Origin: Nissabacter sp. SGAir0207
Lineage (GTDB): Bacteria > Pseudomonadota > Gammaproteobacteria > Enterobacterales > Enterobacteriaceae
Assembly (NCBI RefSeq): GCF_005491205.1
Contig: NZ_CP028035.1
Location: 248,001 to 312,000, forward strand
Direction: 5' to 3'
Length of the DNA stretch: 64,000 nucleotides
The notes under the pieces are model-generated. The model was given only the letters and a program-made list of their open reading frames with translations. It ran no database searches and was not told the DNA's origin. The position numbers were made by a program, and so were the translations under genes. Below, in pieces: positions 40,048 through 53,859 of this stretch. Position 1 is the stretch's first letter. Each line of letters starts with the position of its first letter.

Positions 40048-40890
40048 ATGAAATCACTTTTTAAAGTAACGCTGTTGGCTACAACGATGGCAATGGCACT
40101 GAGCGCCACCCAGGTGATGGCTGCGGAAGCGGCAAAAGCAACGGATACCGCGGCCCCGGCTGCGGCCGCCGCACCGGCCGTCAACAGCGCCTTCAAAAAT
40201 GAAGACCAACAGTCCGCTTATGCGCTGGGTGCCTCCCTCGGCCGTTACATGGACAACTCCCTGAAAGAGCAAGAGAAGCTGGGCATCGCGCTGGACAAAG
40301 CGCAGCTGATCGCCGGTGTGCAGGACGCCTTTGCTGACAAGAGCAAGCTCTCTGACCAGGAGATCGAGCAGACCCTGCAGGCATTCGAGGCCCGCGTGAA
40401 GGCTTCCGCTCAGGCGAAAATGGAGAAAGACGCGCAGGAGAATGCCACCAAGGGGCAGACTTACCGCGATAAGTTCGCCAAAGAGAAGGGCGTGAAGAAA
40501 ACTGAATCCGGCCTGCTCTACCAAGTAGAGAAACCGGGTGCCGGTGATGCGCCGAAAGACAGCGACACCGTGGTGGTGAACTACAAGGGCACCCTGACCG
40601 ATGGCACCGAGTTCGATAACTCCTACACCCGTGGCGAGCCGCTCTCCTTCCGTCTGGACGGTGTGATCCCAGGCTGGACCGAAGGCCTGAAGCACATCAA
40701 GAAAGGCGGCAAGATCAAGCTGGTCATCCCACCGGAGCTGGCTTACGGCAAAACGGGCGTTCCGGGCATCCCGGCAAACTCCACGCTGGTGTTTGACGTT
40801 GAGCTGCTGGACGTGAAAGCCGCGCCAAAAAATGACGCTGGCGCAGACAAGGCAGAAGACGCTGCCGCCGCAGGCGCGAAAGGCCAGTAA
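40048..40890 (+). CDS. fkpA: Periplasmic FKBP-type isomerase/chaperone FkpA
   Basis: Folding factor for envelope proteins. 280 aa from the ATG at 40048 (GGAG 6 bases upstream; E. coli 270). Signal peptide about 1-25 (QVMA before AEAAK), an Ala-rich spacer, the helical dimerisation domain (about 45-150) and the FKBP domain (about 150-255, TVVVNYKGTLTDGTEFDNSY). The Ala-rich spacer and tail account for the extra length. Confidence 0.97.
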   Translation: MKSLFKVTLLATTMAMALSATQVMAAEAAKATDTAAPAAAAAPAVNSAFKNEDQQSAYALGASLGRYMDNSLKEQEKLGIALDKAQLIAGVQDAFADKSKLSDQEIEQTLQAFEARVKASAQAKMEKDAQENATKGQTYRDKFAKEKGVKKTESGLLYQVEKPGAGDAPKDSDTVVVNYKGTLTDGTEFDNSYTRGEPLSFRLDGVIPGWTEGLKHIKKGGKIKLVIPPELAYGKTGVPGIPANSTLVFDVELLDVKAAPKNDAGADKAEDAAAAGAKGQ

Positions 40891-40910
40891 GCCTTCCCGC
40901 TGCTCCATAG

Positions 40911-40939
40911 AACCGTCGCCTGCTGGCGGCGGTTTTTTT
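40911..40939 (+). terminator. Rho-independent terminator of fkpA
   Basis: AACCGTCGCC-TGCT-GGCGGCGGTT (one G-U pair) followed by a T-run, 20 bases after the stop. Confidence 0.9.
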
Positions 40940-41133
40940 ATGCCTTTTTTCCACCGCCCGCCATTGGGTGCCGGGATAACTTGACGCCTTCCGCTCCCCG
41001 TCATAACGTCTTTAGCAATTCCAGGCTCGTTACGCCGGCAGATTTGCTAGACTGACGACCTAAAGATAGTGAGTGATGAGCCTGCTGGCCCCACGTCGGC
41101 CCGGCTCTCTCTACGCAGAGGATGGTATCTTCG

Positions 41134-41856
41134 ATGTCTAATTCGCTCTTACCTGGCGAAATCAGCGACCTTGATTTGCTGGAACAACGGCCCTTCACCG
41201 CCACGGACCACGAGATCCTGAAATCCTATGAGGCAGTGGTGGATGGCTTGGCAATGCTGATTGGCGGGCATTGCGAGATCGTCCTGCACTCGCTTGAGGA
41301 TCTCAAGTGCTCGGCGGTGCGCATTGCCAACGGCGAGCATACCGGCCGTAAGATCGGCTCGCCGATTACCGATCTGGCGCTGCGGATGCTGCACGATATG
41401 GCTGGCGCTGACAGCAGCGTCTCCAAAGCCTACTTTACGCGGGCGAAGAGCGGCGTGCTGATGAAATCCGTCACCATCGCCATTCGCAACCATGAGCAGC
41501 GGGTGATTGGCCTGCTCTGTATCAACATGAACCTCGACGTGCCGTTTTCGCAGATTATCCAGACCTTTATCCCGCCCGAGGCGCATGAGATTAGCTCCTC
41601 CGTGAACTTTGCCTCTTCGGTGGATGATCTGGTGGCGCAGACGCTGGAGTTCACCATTGAGGAGGTCAATGCGGATCGCAATGTTTCCAACAACGCCAAA
41701 AACCGGCAGGTGGTGCTGAACCTGTATGAGAAGGGGATCTTCGACATCAAGGACGCCATCAACCAGGTGGCGGATCGGCTGAATATCTCCAAGCATACGG
41801 TCTATCTCTACATCCGCCAGTTCAAAAGCGGCGACCTGTTGGGAAGTGACCGTTGA
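41134..41856 (+). CDS. yheO: Transcriptional regulator YheO/DauR-type
   Basis: 240 aa as in E. coli. YheO-like PAS domain (about 20-150, [22 protein letters not shown]) and a C-terminal HTH (about 185-235, [28 protein letters not shown]). Regulatory targets unknown; a relative (DauR) represses D-arginine catabolism. The start follows E. coli; an ATG at 41122 is in frame but abuts the ribosome site. Ends in a TGATG overlap with tusD. Confidence 0.93.
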   Translation: MSNSLLPGEISDLDLLEQRPFTATDHEILKSYEAVVDGLAMLIGGHCEIVLHSLEDLKCSAVRIANGEHTGRKIGSPITDLALRMLHDMAGADSSVSKAYFTRAKSGVLMKSVTIAIRNHEQRVIGLLCINMNLDVPFSQIIQTFIPPEAHEISSSVNFASSVDDLVAQTLEFTIEEVNADRNVSNNAKNRQVVLNLYEKGIFDIKDAINQVADRLNISKHTVYLYIRQFKSGDLLGSDR

Positions 41857-42245
41857 TGCTGCGTTATGCCCTTTTGGTCACCGGGCCAGCCTACGGCACC
41901 CAGCAGGCCAGTGCCGCCTACCAGTTCGCCCGCGCGCTCCTGGCGGCGGGCCACCATCTGGAGAGCATCTTCTTCTATCGTGAAGGGGTGTTGAACGCCA
42001 ACCAGTTGACCGCACCGGCCAGTGATGAGTTCGATCTGGTGCGCGCCTGGCAACGGCTGGCCGTTGAGCATCAGGTGGCGTTGAATGTCTGTGTGGCAGC
42101 GGCGCTGCGCCGGGGCGTGACGGATGAGAACGAGGCGCGGCAGTTGTCGCTCGGCCATGCCAATTTGCAGAGCGGCTTTACCCTGAGCGGTCTGGGCGCG
42201 CTGGCAGAGGCCTCCCTGCGCTGCGACCGGATGGTACAATTTTGA
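41856..42245 (+). CDS. tusD: Sulfurtransferase subunit TusD
   Basis: Part of the TusBCD complex that passes persulfide sulfur from TusA to TusE for 2-thiouridine at tRNA position 34. 129 aa (E. coli 128), DsrE fold. The sulfur-carrying cysteine is C79 ([12 protein letters not shown]). Start by TGATG overlap with yheO. Confidence 0.96.
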   Translation: MLRYALLVTGPAYGTQQASAAYQFARALLAAGHHLESIFFYREGVLNANQLTAPASDEFDLVRAWQRLAVEHQVALNVCVAAALRRGVTDENEARQLSLGHANLQSGFTLSGLGALAEASLRCDRMVQF

Positions 42246-42613
42246 TGGATGAGATGAAACGCGTCGCCTTTATTTTTACCCAAGGGCCGCACGGCAATGC
42301 CGCCGGACGTGAGGGGCTGGATGCGCTGCTGGCGGCCTCGGCCCTGAGTGAGCAGATCGGCGTCTTTTTCATCGCCGATGGCGTACTGCAACTGCTGCCC
42401 AATCAGGCGCCGGAGAAGATCCTGGCGCGCAACTACATCGCCACCTTTGGCGTGCTGCCGCTGTATGACGTGGAGCACTGCTACCTGTGTGAAGCCTCAC
42501 TGCAGGCGCGCGGCATCGCGCCTGACCTGCCGTGGGTGCTGGAGGCCGAGGTTCTGCCGCCGGATGCGCTGCGCGAGCGGCTGGCCAGTTACGATGTTGT
42601 GATGACTTTTTAA
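42245..42613 (+). CDS. tusC: Sulfurtransferase subunit TusC
   Basis: DsrF-like subunit of TusBCD. 122 aa from the ATG overlapping the tusD stop (TGATG); E. coli TusC starts at the MKR three codons later and is 119 aa, so 42254 is the alternative. Conserved [22 protein letters not shown] and [12 protein letters not shown]. Confidence 0.95.
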   Translation: MDEMKRVAFIFTQGPHGNAAGREGLDALLAASALSEQIGVFFIADGVLQLLPNQAPEKILARNYIATFGVLPLYDVEHCYLCEASLQARGIAPDLPWVLEAEVLPPDALRERLASYDVVMTF

Positions 42614-42623
42614 CGGATGCCCC

Positions 42624-43417
<794 letters not shown>

Positions 43418-43499
43418 TGGTTCTCCGTTAAGTAAGGCCAAACATTTTTAACTTTAATGTCAAAATAAACTCGTAGAGTTTTGGACAATCCTGAATTAA

Positions 43500-43985
<486 letters not shown>

Positions 43986-44072
43986 TCACCACGCAGTAGT
44001 TATGCTAACCAAGCGGGCGCTTCAAGAAGCCAACCCGCTTGGGTTAACTAAACTTGAACGTCCTAGTGATAG

Positions 44073-47450
<3,378 letters not shown>

Positions 47451-47470
47451 TCGCTGATAATTTCTGCAAG

Positions 47471-47498
47471 AAAAAGGGTGCTTCGGCACCCTTTTTTT
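47471..47498 (+). terminator. Rho-independent terminator of the str operon
   Basis: GGGTGC-TTCG-GCACCC with a UUCG tetraloop, flanked by A5 and T7, 25 bases after the tufA stop. Confidence 0.95.
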
Positions 47499-47583
47499 AT
47501 GGCTGTTCTCCTACCTGCCACCTTGAGTTGATATCACTTTTCCTCGCATTTCCCTCTCCCTCTCCGCCAAAAACCTCACTAAA

Positions 47584-47643
47584 TACAATGATAAGTTTAT
47601 GAGCTATACGGCAAAAACGAATTTGCAATAATAACGATTCGCA
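47584..47643. promoter_or_regulatory. Candidate Fur-controlled promoter region of bfd
   Basis: Two AT-rich Fur-like stretches: TACAATGATAAGTTTATGA (47584-47602, contains the core AATGATAA) and the dyad TGCAATAATAACGATTCGCA (47624-47643). Each matches about 10 of 19 consensus positions. bfd is iron-repressed through Fur in E. coli, which supports this reading. Confidence 0.5.
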
Positions 47644-47682
47644 TTTACGATATGATCAAAGAGTGTTCATTGAGTGGTTTTT

Positions 47683-47877
47683 ATGTACGTATGTTTGTGT
47701 AATGCGGTCAGCGATAAGACGATTCGCCAGGCGGTTCGTCGATACCAGCCCCGCACATTCCAACAACTTAAGACCCTGGTTCCGGTCGGTACCCAGTGCG
47801 GCAAGTGTGTTCGCGTAGCCAGGCAAATTATGGAGGACGAGCTGCAATCGATCCCAGAATTTGAAAATATCGCCTAA
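47683..47877 (+). CDS. bfd: Bacterioferritin-associated ferredoxin
   Basis: [2Fe-2S] protein that donates electrons to bacterioferritin to release stored iron. 64 aa, E. coli length, starting at MYVCLCN. Cluster ligands C4, C6, C39 and C42 are all present. The E. coli neighbour chiA between tufA and bfd is missing. Confidence 0.97.
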   Translation: MYVCLCNAVSDKTIRQAVRRYQPRTFQQLKTLVPVGTQCGKCVRVARQIMEDELQSIPEFENIA

Positions 47878-47947
47878 ATAAGCGCCAGTGCGTTGACTTA
47901 CTCTATCCCGGATCTACGCTTTAGATACTGGAATGGAGGAGTTCACT

Positions 47948-48427
47948 ATGAAAGGCGATGCGAAGATCATTACCCACCTTAATAAACTTCTTGGCAATGA
48001 ATTAGTTGCGATTAACCAATATTTCCTGCATGCCCGCATGTTCAAAAACTGGGGCCTGATGCGCCTCAATGATGTGGAATACCACGAATCCATTGATGAG
48101 ATGAAACATGCCGATCGCTATATTGAGCGCATCCTGTTTTTGGAAGGGTTGCCCAATTTGCAGGATCTCGGTCGCCTGAACATTGGTGAAGATGTCGAAG
48201 AGATGCTGCGATCTGATCTTGCACTGGAACTGGATGGCGCCCGTGATCTACGTGCAGCGATTGCCCATGCGGACTCCATCCATGATTACGTCAGTCGCGA
48301 TATGATGATTGAGATCCTGACGGATGAGGAGCATCACATCGACTGGCTGGAGACCGAGTTGGAGTTGATTGGCCGTGTCGGCATCCAAAACTACATCCAA
48401 TCCCAAATCCGCGAAGAAGCCCAGTAA
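47948..48427 (+). CDS. bfr: Bacterioferritin
   Basis: 24-subunit haem-containing iron-storage protein. 159 aa from the ATG at 47948 (GGAGGAG upstream; E. coli 158). Ferroxidase residues E18, E51, H54, E94, E127 and H130 and the haem ligand M52 are all conserved. Forms an operon with bfd, 70 bases apart. Confidence 0.98.
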   Translation: MKGDAKIITHLNKLLGNELVAINQYFLHARMFKNWGLMRLNDVEYHESIDEMKHADRYIERILFLEGLPNLQDLGRLNIGEDVEEMLRSDLALELDGARDLRAAIAHADSIHDYVSRDMMIEILTDEEHHIDWLETELELIGRVGIQNYIQSQIREEAQ

Positions 48428-48446
48428 CCTTTCAGCGAAACGCCAG

Positions 48447-49244
48447 TCAGGCGCTGCCTGCCTGGCAGATATAGATAATCATGCCTGCCAGCGCCAGACA
48501 GGGGCCAAACGGTAACATGCCGGTCTTACCCTGTAGTAGACGGCGCGCCAGCGCCGCGGCTATCCCGACCAGTGCCGCCAGCAGACAGAGCATAGGCAGT
48601 ACCTGCCAGCCCAGCCATGCTCCCAGCGCTGCCAGCAGTTTGAAATCGCCATAGCCCATCCCTTCTCTGCCTGTCGTCAGTTTGAAGCCCCAATAGAGCA
48701 GCCATAGCGCCAGATAACCCGCCACCGCGCCATAGAGTGCATCTTGTAAAGGCAGGGTGCCGCCCACCGAATGGGCAAGCAAGCCCAGCCACAGCAATGG
48801 CAGGGTCAGGGTATCTGGCAGCAAGTAAGTGCTGATATCGATCAGGCTTAACGCCAGCAGAAACCAGATGACCGCCAGTGCGCAGAGCAGGTCGAAAGGC
48901 GTATGGAACAGGTAAGATGCGCCTAAAAACAGCAAGCCACAGAGCAATTCGACGCAAGGGTAGCGCGCAGGGATACGGATGCCACAGGCGTGGCAGTGTC
49001 CGCGCAGCAAAATCCAACTCAACACGGGAATATTGTGCCAGGCACGCAGTGGTGCCTTACAGGTGGGGCAGTGGGAGCCAGGGAACGCCAGATTAAGCGC
49101 CGGGTTTTGTTCCGGTTGGGTAATCATCAGCGGCAGGCGATAGATCACCGCATTCATAAAACTCCCCAGCAGCAGCCCCAGCAGGGCCACGCCACCGTGG
49201 AGATACCAGCCCGGCAGGGCAGAGAGAAGTGCTGTGCTCATCAT
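48447..49244 (-). CDS. gspO: Type II secretion prepilin peptidase GspO
   Basis: Inner-membrane aspartyl protease/N-methylase that cleaves after the Gly of pseudopilin leaders. 265 aa. Two CxxC zinc knuckles (CPTC and CHAC) lie in the N-terminal cytoplasmic loop and the catalytic aspartates in LIDISTYLLPD and GMGYGDFKLLAA; about 7-8 membrane segments. Last gene of the gsp cluster, convergent with bfr. An adjacent second ATG at 49241 is possible. Confidence 0.95.
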   Translation of the reverse strand: MMSTALLSALPGWYLHGGVALLGLLLGSFMNAVIYRLPLMITQPEQNPALNLAFPGSHCPTCKAPLRAWHNIPVLSWILLRGHCHACGIRIPARYPCVELLCGLLFLGASYLFHTPFDLLCALAVIWFLLALSLIDISTYLLPDTLTLPLLWLGLLAHSVGGTLPLQDALYGAVAGYLALWLLYWGFKLTTGREGMGYGDFKLLAALGAWLGWQVLPMLCLLAALVGIAAALARRLLQGKTGMLPFGPCLALAGMIIYICQAGSA

Positions 49245-49257
49245 ACTGTGAATGCCT

Positions 49258-49716
49258 TTACCGTAGCGTTAGCTGGCGCACGTTGACCTGTTGGTTCGCA
49301 CGGTCGCCCGCCTCAAGATTAATTTTCACAACCTCAACGTGCTGCTCTGTGGCCAACTGCCCAAGCCAGCGCAACAGGGTGGGGAAGCTGACAGGGTTCA
49401 GGGTCACAGTGAGTCCCTCTGCCGTGGCGTTCTGTTGTGTCACGATAATGCCGCTACGGGCCGCCGATTGGGTGACGATGCCGCTCAACGCCTCTTTACT
49501 GGGCTTGGGGCCAAGTGGTGGGGTCAAAGCTTCAGCCTGTGCCAGCATCCAGTCGAGGTTGCTCTGTTGGCTGGCAATGTGTTTTTCCAGCGTGGCGATT
49601 TTGCTGTTCATCGGCATAAAGAAGCCAAACCAGAGCAGGGCGGCCGCCAGCAGTGCGCCCAAGGCCATTATGATCCGCTGCTCGTGCGGCGGTTTGTTCA
49701 TCAGCCACTGTTTCAT
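49258..49716 (-). CDS. gspM: Type II secretion assembly-platform protein GspM
   Basis: 152 aa bitopic protein: short cytoplasmic part, membrane segment about 16-36, then a ferredoxin-like periplasmic domain. Partner of GspL. Start overlaps the gspL stop by 4 bases. Called by size, topology and position as much as by sequence. Confidence 0.9.
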   Translation of the reverse strand: MKQWLMNKPPHEQRIIMALGALLAAALLWFGFFMPMNSKIATLEKHIASQQSNLDWMLAQAEALTPPLGPKPSKEALSGIVTQSAARSGIIVTQQNATAEGLTVTLNPVSFPTLLRWLGQLATEQHVEVVKINLEAGDRANQQVNVRQLTLR

Positions 49717-50870
49717 GAAGATCTCCTGCTGCTTAACGTGACGCTCTGCCCTTGGGCATTTGATTTACTGAAATGAAATTCGCTGTCGGTGGCCGCCATA
49801 AAAGCGTCCAGCGCGCGGTTATCCTGAACCTCAAGTTGGAGGGTAAAAGCACCGGACGTTTGGTCGTAATCCAGCCCGATAAAGGTGATGCCGGTCTTTT
49901 TGGCGGCATTGAGCCGCGTCAGCGCGGGCAGGAACGGGGGCGTACGCTTCTTCATATTTTGCTCGAAATAGAAACGCAAATTCCGCGTCTGGGGACTCTC
50001 TGGGAACCAGTGGCGATAAACCGTCTCTATTTGAGTAGTGACTTGGTTTTCCAGACGTGTCAGCTGCCATAGGGTGACTGCCGGCAGCAGCATGGCCAAT
50101 CCAACGGCTGCCGCCAGCAGGCTGACTGTAATGCGCGGCAATACCCGGCCCCAGGTTTTGGTGGGCTTACGTGGGGTAAATTTGCCCTGCAACAGTGTAG
50201 GGAGAACGTCAGGCAGGGCTTGCAGCATTAATAAAAAGGGGTGAGCTGACGGCGCACGGTGCAACGCGGGATAGTCGGGCGGATTATCGCTATGGCAGGT
50301 CACGCACTCCGGCTGACTCATGGCGAGGAAACGCGCGCACCAGCGGTCGTCCACCACACAGGCCGCATACGCAGACTGGCGGATCAGCCACTCATCCCCG
50401 AAACGGCAGGCACTCCAGCCTGCTTCAGCCAACGGCAGCAACAGCGCATCCGCGGTGGCGCACACCACGCCAAGACCTGCCGAGTTCAGGCTCTCCAAGG
50501 TCTGGCGGAGCACCCTTTCATCCATGCCCATCACCTGCAACTGCGTCTCTTGTCGGCACAGCGTTGCCCAGTGGAGGGTGTCCGGGTCGCTGGCAATGCT
50601 CTCCTCAGTCAGGTGGGCAATCAGCGCATCCAATGCTCTGGGCGTTTTGGCCGGGAGCGTGAGGCTGCGGAAAACCACCATACTGGCGGGAAACAGCAGG
50701 CACACCCGCTGCGCGGCGGGGTGCGTCGACAGTTCACCGAGCGCCTCACTGCTTGCCAGTTGATGAATATCCTCTGGCGTGCGGGCGTGGGAATCAAACC
50801 AGTAGACTGGTTCGTCAGGGGAGCGGCCGACCCGAATGAACAGGTGGTCAGTGCTGGGAGAGTTAGGCAT
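49713..50870 (-). CDS. gspL: Type II secretion assembly-platform protein GspL
   Basis: 385 aa. Actin-like cytoplasmic domain (about 1-235) that docks the GspE ATPase, a membrane segment at about 248-268 (SLLAAAVGLAMLLPAVTLW), and a ferredoxin-like periplasmic domain. Directly follows gspK. Confidence 0.92.
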   Translation of the reverse strand: MPNSPSTDHLFIRVGRSPDEPVYWFDSHARTPEDIHQLASSEALGELSTHPAAQRVCLLFPASMVVFRSLTLPAKTPRALDALIAHLTEESIASDPDTLHWATLCRQETQLQVMGMDERVLRQTLESLNSAGLGVVCATADALLLPLAEAGWSACRFGDEWLIRQSAYAACVVDDRWCARFLAMSQPECVTCHSDNPPDYPALHRAPSAHPFLLMLQALPDVLPTLLQGKFTPRKPTKTWGRVLPRITVSLLAAAVGLAMLLPAVTLWQLTRLENQVTTQIETVYRHWFPESPQTRNLRFYFEQNMKKRTPPFLPALTRLNAAKKTGITFIGLDYDQTSGAFTLQLEVQDNRALDAFMAATDSEFHFSKSNAQGQSVTLSSRRSS

Positions 50871-51857
50871 TTAATCAATTATCCGGTAACGACGTTGGTA
50901 CACGCTCAGGCCGCCTGTTTCACTGTTGTAGTAAATCAGGCTGCTCATGCTATTGGTCTGCATTTCGAACTGTCCCTGGGTGTGCAGAATGAAGTAATCA
51001 CTGCGCACGGCCAGCAAGGGCTTCAGCGCATCGCCAGCGATCTCCAGGGTGTAATTGGCTTGCTGGGCCGCCTCAAAAAAAGCCTCCACTGCTGGCCAGC
51101 CGTTATGGGGGCGGGCGGCAATCAATTTGCGCGCCGCCTCCTGATCCAGACTGCCCAGAAACAGGGCGGAGAGCAGGGGGGCGTGCCGCTCAGTCAGCGT
51201 ATTGATATCGATAAGCTGGCCCTCCTCCGGTAAGACGCAGAGTTGGTCACGGATCGATTGCAGGGCCGTCTGCGGCAGATTGGGCAGCGAGGCCAGCTCA
51301 TTAAGCGAAAACATCAACTGATTGGCGGCGGCACGCGAGGGCGTGAGCGCCTTATAGCGCGCATCCTCCGCGCCCGCCGGACGACTGATGTCGTCATCAT
51401 CCAGATAGTCGCTCAAGGTATCGATAAACTGATCGGTCTGGTCAGAACTCACGCCGGCCTGCTGCAACAGCGCACGCAGGACTTGGGTATTGTAAGGCTC
51501 AGGCTGGCCTGGCTCAGGCGGGACATTTCCCCGCAAACTGTTGAGATTAAAGCAGCTCTGCGCGTCCACAAGTTGGTAGCGCAGGCGATAGCCTGACGGG
51601 GTTTCAAGCGCCGCCTGTTGCAACACCGGCTGTGCAAGGGCGGTAACCTTGGGGGTATCGGCGAGCGCTTGCTGCAACTGTGACAGAACCAGCGTTTCCG
51701 CCGATCGCGCCAGCCACTGCAACTGCGTTTGCTGGAGCACCATGCTCTGCTGCTGTAGATTGGCGCGAAAGTGCAAGGTCATGTTGGCAGCCAGCGATGC
51801 CATGATCGCGAGGATCATTAGCACCACTAGCAATGCGACACCACGTTGCCTCTTCAT
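50871..51857 (-). CDS. gspK: Type II secretion minor pseudopilin GspK
   Basis: 328 aa large tip pseudopilin. Leader MKRQRG ending in Gly, hydrophobic helix VALLVVLMILAIMASL without the +5 Glu, as is usual for GspK, then the large alpha domain with CFNLNSL. Caps the pseudopilus with GspI and GspJ. Overlaps gspJ by 4 bases. Confidence 0.93.
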   Translation of the reverse strand: MKRQRGVALLVVLMILAIMASLAANMTLHFRANLQQQSMVLQQTQLQWLARSAETLVLSQLQQALADTPKVTALAQPVLQQAALETPSGYRLRYQLVDAQSCFNLNSLRGNVPPEPGQPEPYNTQVLRALLQQAGVSSDQTDQFIDTLSDYLDDDDISRPAGAEDARYKALTPSRAAANQLMFSLNELASLPNLPQTALQSIRDQLCVLPEEGQLIDINTLTERHAPLLSALFLGSLDQEAARKLIAARPHNGWPAVEAFFEAAQQANYTLEIAGDALKPLLAVRSDYFILHTQGQFEMQTNSMSSLIYYNSETGGLSVYQRRYRIID

Positions 51858-52516
51858 CGGGTCGGCTCCTGCGCAGAGGATTTGGCCGGGGAGGCCGCGC
51901 CGCCACCGGTGGCAGGTTGGGTCTCATTGGGCGCTTTCTTGCGCTTCTGCAAGGTATCCGGCAGCAGGAACAGCCGGCGAACCTCTCCCACACCTTTTAC
52001 CTCGGCCACGATCTCCACGGCCTTCGGCCATGCGGTGGTGGAGGGCCATTCCGGCTGCCAACTCTGGTCGAAGAAGCGCCAGGAGAGGGACGTAACGTTA
52101 TCCAGCATGATGCGGGGCGCCGAGAACTCGCCCTCTGGCCGGGCCGGTAGCGGAAGTGTGCTGCGGGTCAGGCTCTCGCCAGTTAACTGCCAACGCACCG
52201 CCACCAGATCGCTGGCCGCCAGAGGTTGGGTCGCGCGGGTCACGTCCAGCGTGGTAAAGCCCAGCTCAGTGGATGAGAGGTCCAGCAGCGGTTGGTCTGG
52301 CTGGTTGCGGCGTGGAAGGATCTGCGTCAGATCCCGTTCCATCACGGTAAAGGTGCGCTGGAGTTGATTGAGCGTCTCGCTGTGCTCCTCTACCGTCTCC
52401 TGGCTTTGCAGGGAGACGCCGAGAATCTGGTAGGTCAGCAGGCTCAGCATGGCAAAAATCGCCATGGCGAGCATGACCTCGATCAGCGTGAATCCTTGTT
52501 GAGTGGCGCGTAACAT
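51854..52516 (-). CDS. gspJ: Type II secretion minor pseudopilin GspJ
   Basis: 220 aa. Prepilin leader MLRATQQG before FTLIEVMLAMAIFAML with the +5 Glu. Has an unusually long Lys/Pro/Ala/Ser-rich C-terminal tail (about 192-220) after the globular domain. Follows gspI by 2 bases. Confidence 0.93.
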   Translation of the reverse strand: MLRATQQGFTLIEVMLAMAIFAMLSLLTYQILGVSLQSQETVEEHSETLNQLQRTFTVMERDLTQILPRRNQPDQPLLDLSSTELGFTTLDVTRATQPLAASDLVAVRWQLTGESLTRSTLPLPARPEGEFSAPRIMLDNVTSLSWRFFDQSWQPEWPSTTAWPKAVEIVAEVKGVGEVRRLFLLPDTLQKRKKAPNETQPATGGGAASPAKSSAQEPTR

Positions 52517-52518
52517 GG

Positions 52519-52902
52519 TTATTTCTTCTCAGGCGGCAGTGAAAAGCCATCAAGGGTCAACAGTGGCGCAGATGTATTGGCATCGGCCCGCACCTCCAGC
52601 GAGGTCAGAAGCCGTTGCGCCTCATCCTGCGACACGTTTTGCCGCAGGAACCATGTCTGCCCAGCCATGCTGATCTCTTGCTCTGCCTTGGTGTTCTCTG
52701 TGCTCTGTGGCATGAGCCGCTGCTCTGCCAACGCATTGTCTGCCACCCAGTTCGCAATCAGCGTGTCGCGAAAATGGCCAGTAAAACTGACCTGAGCGGT
52801 CAGGCTGTTTAGCAGTGCCAGCGCAGCGATGGAGAAGATGGCAAGCGCCAGGATCACCTCCAGGATGGTCATGCCCTGTTGGGAGCGGGCTGGCATACTC
52901 AT
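52519..52902 (-). CDS. gspI: Type II secretion minor pseudopilin GspI
   Basis: 127 aa. Leader MSMPARSQQG before MTILEVILALAIFSIAAL with the +5 Glu; small periplasmic domain. Nucleates the tip complex with GspJ/K. Overlaps gspH by 4 bases. Confidence 0.93.
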   Translation of the reverse strand: MSMPARSQQGMTILEVILALAIFSIAALALLNSLTAQVSFTGHFRDTLIANWVADNALAEQRLMPQSTENTKAEQEISMAGQTWFLRQNVSQDEAQRLLTSLEVRADANTSAPLLTLDGFSLPPEKK

Positions 52903-53396
52903 GGTTGTGCCGCCTGTGTCAGGGTCAGAGGAAGCGTGCCGCCCGCGCTGAGGGTGCAGCAGGGTGCATCCGGCGAGGAGAAGCGCAGCTCAAACGGCGT
53001 AATGCTGCCATCCGGTGTGAACAGAATTTGGGATGCCTCGGTGGACGATGTCAGCAACGCCACCTCTTCATCCGCGGCGAATTCCCCCTGCATTGGCATA
53101 CGTTCTGACTCCACCGGCACCCATGCCGGTAGGGTGGCATCCGGCACCAGTGGCAGCGCACTCTCCAGAATGGTGAATCGATAGCCAGACGGCGTCAGGG
53201 CCAGCCGCAGCGGCCGGCCGGCCAGCGTCGCGCGTGAGGAGGCATACTCCATCAGCGTTTTCATCTGCTCCGCCCGCGCATAGAGCGGGTGATGATCCGG
53301 CAGGGTCATCGTCACCACGAGTGCGGTGCCAGCAAAAATCGCCAGCACCAGCATAATCTCCAGCAGCGAGAACCCTTTTGACGTCATCTGGGACAA
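52899..53396 (-). CDS. gspH: Type II secretion minor pseudopilin GspH
   Basis: 165 aa. Leader MSQMTSKG before FSLLEIMLVLAIFAG with the +5 Glu; beta-rich domain. Links the tip complex to the GspG shaft. Follows gspG by 2 bases. Confidence 0.93.
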   Translation of the reverse strand: MSQMTSKGFSLLEIMLVLAIFAGTALVVTMTLPDHHPLYARAEQMKTLMEYASSRATLAGRPLRLALTPSGYRFTILESALPLVPDATLPAWVPVESERMPMQGEFAADEEVALLTSSTEASQILFTPDGSITPFELRFSSPDAPCCTLSAGGTLPLTLTQAAQP

Positions 53397-53398
53397 GG

Positions 53399-53845
53399 TT
53401 ATTTATCCTTCACTGCCCAGTTGGCAATGTCATCACCGGTATTCGGCTCACCATCCGGGCCAGCGGAGAAGAGATCGACCGCCCCATGGTCGCCAGGGCT
53501 GAGCAACATGTAGTCGTTGCCCCACGGATCAGCTGGCAGGCGTTTGATATAGCCATCCTGACGGTAATTGGCCGGCACCGGGCTGATCTCCGGCTTGCTG
53601 ACCAATGCCTCCAGTCCCTGCTCGGTAGTGGGGTAGCGGTGGTTGTCGAGCTTGTACATATCCAGGGCATTTTCCAGCGCCACAATGTCACTGACCGCCT
53701 TTTGCTGGTCGGCCCGCTCCTTATTGCCCATCAGGTTCGGCACCACCAGCGCCGCCAGGATGCCTAGAATGACGATCACAACCATCAGCTCCATCAAGGT
53801 AAAGCCGCGTTGTGTTGAAGAGGTAGAACGAATCGCTTTTGACAT
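53399..53845 (-). CDS. gspG: Type II secretion major pseudopilin GspG
   Basis: 148 aa. Leader ending in QRG before FTLMELMVVIVILGILAALV, then the conserved YKLDNHRYPTTEQGLEALV and a calcium-binding loop with acidic residues (PDGEPNTGDDIANW). Forms the pseudopilus shaft. Confidence 0.97.
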   Translation of the reverse strand: MSKAIRSTSSTQRGFTLMELMVVIVILGILAALVVPNLMGNKERADQQKAVSDIVALENALDMYKLDNHRYPTTEQGLEALVSKPEISPVPANYRQDGYIKRLPADPWGNDYMLLSPGDHGAVDLFSAGPDGEPNTGDDIANWAVKDK

Positions 53846-53859
53846 GGTATGGGTTCCGT

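Noticed and set aside
48428..48470. Terminator between convergent bfr and gspO
   Set aside because: Overlapping short GC repeats (GCCAG/CTGGC, CAGGC/GCCTG) are present but no T-run on either strand.
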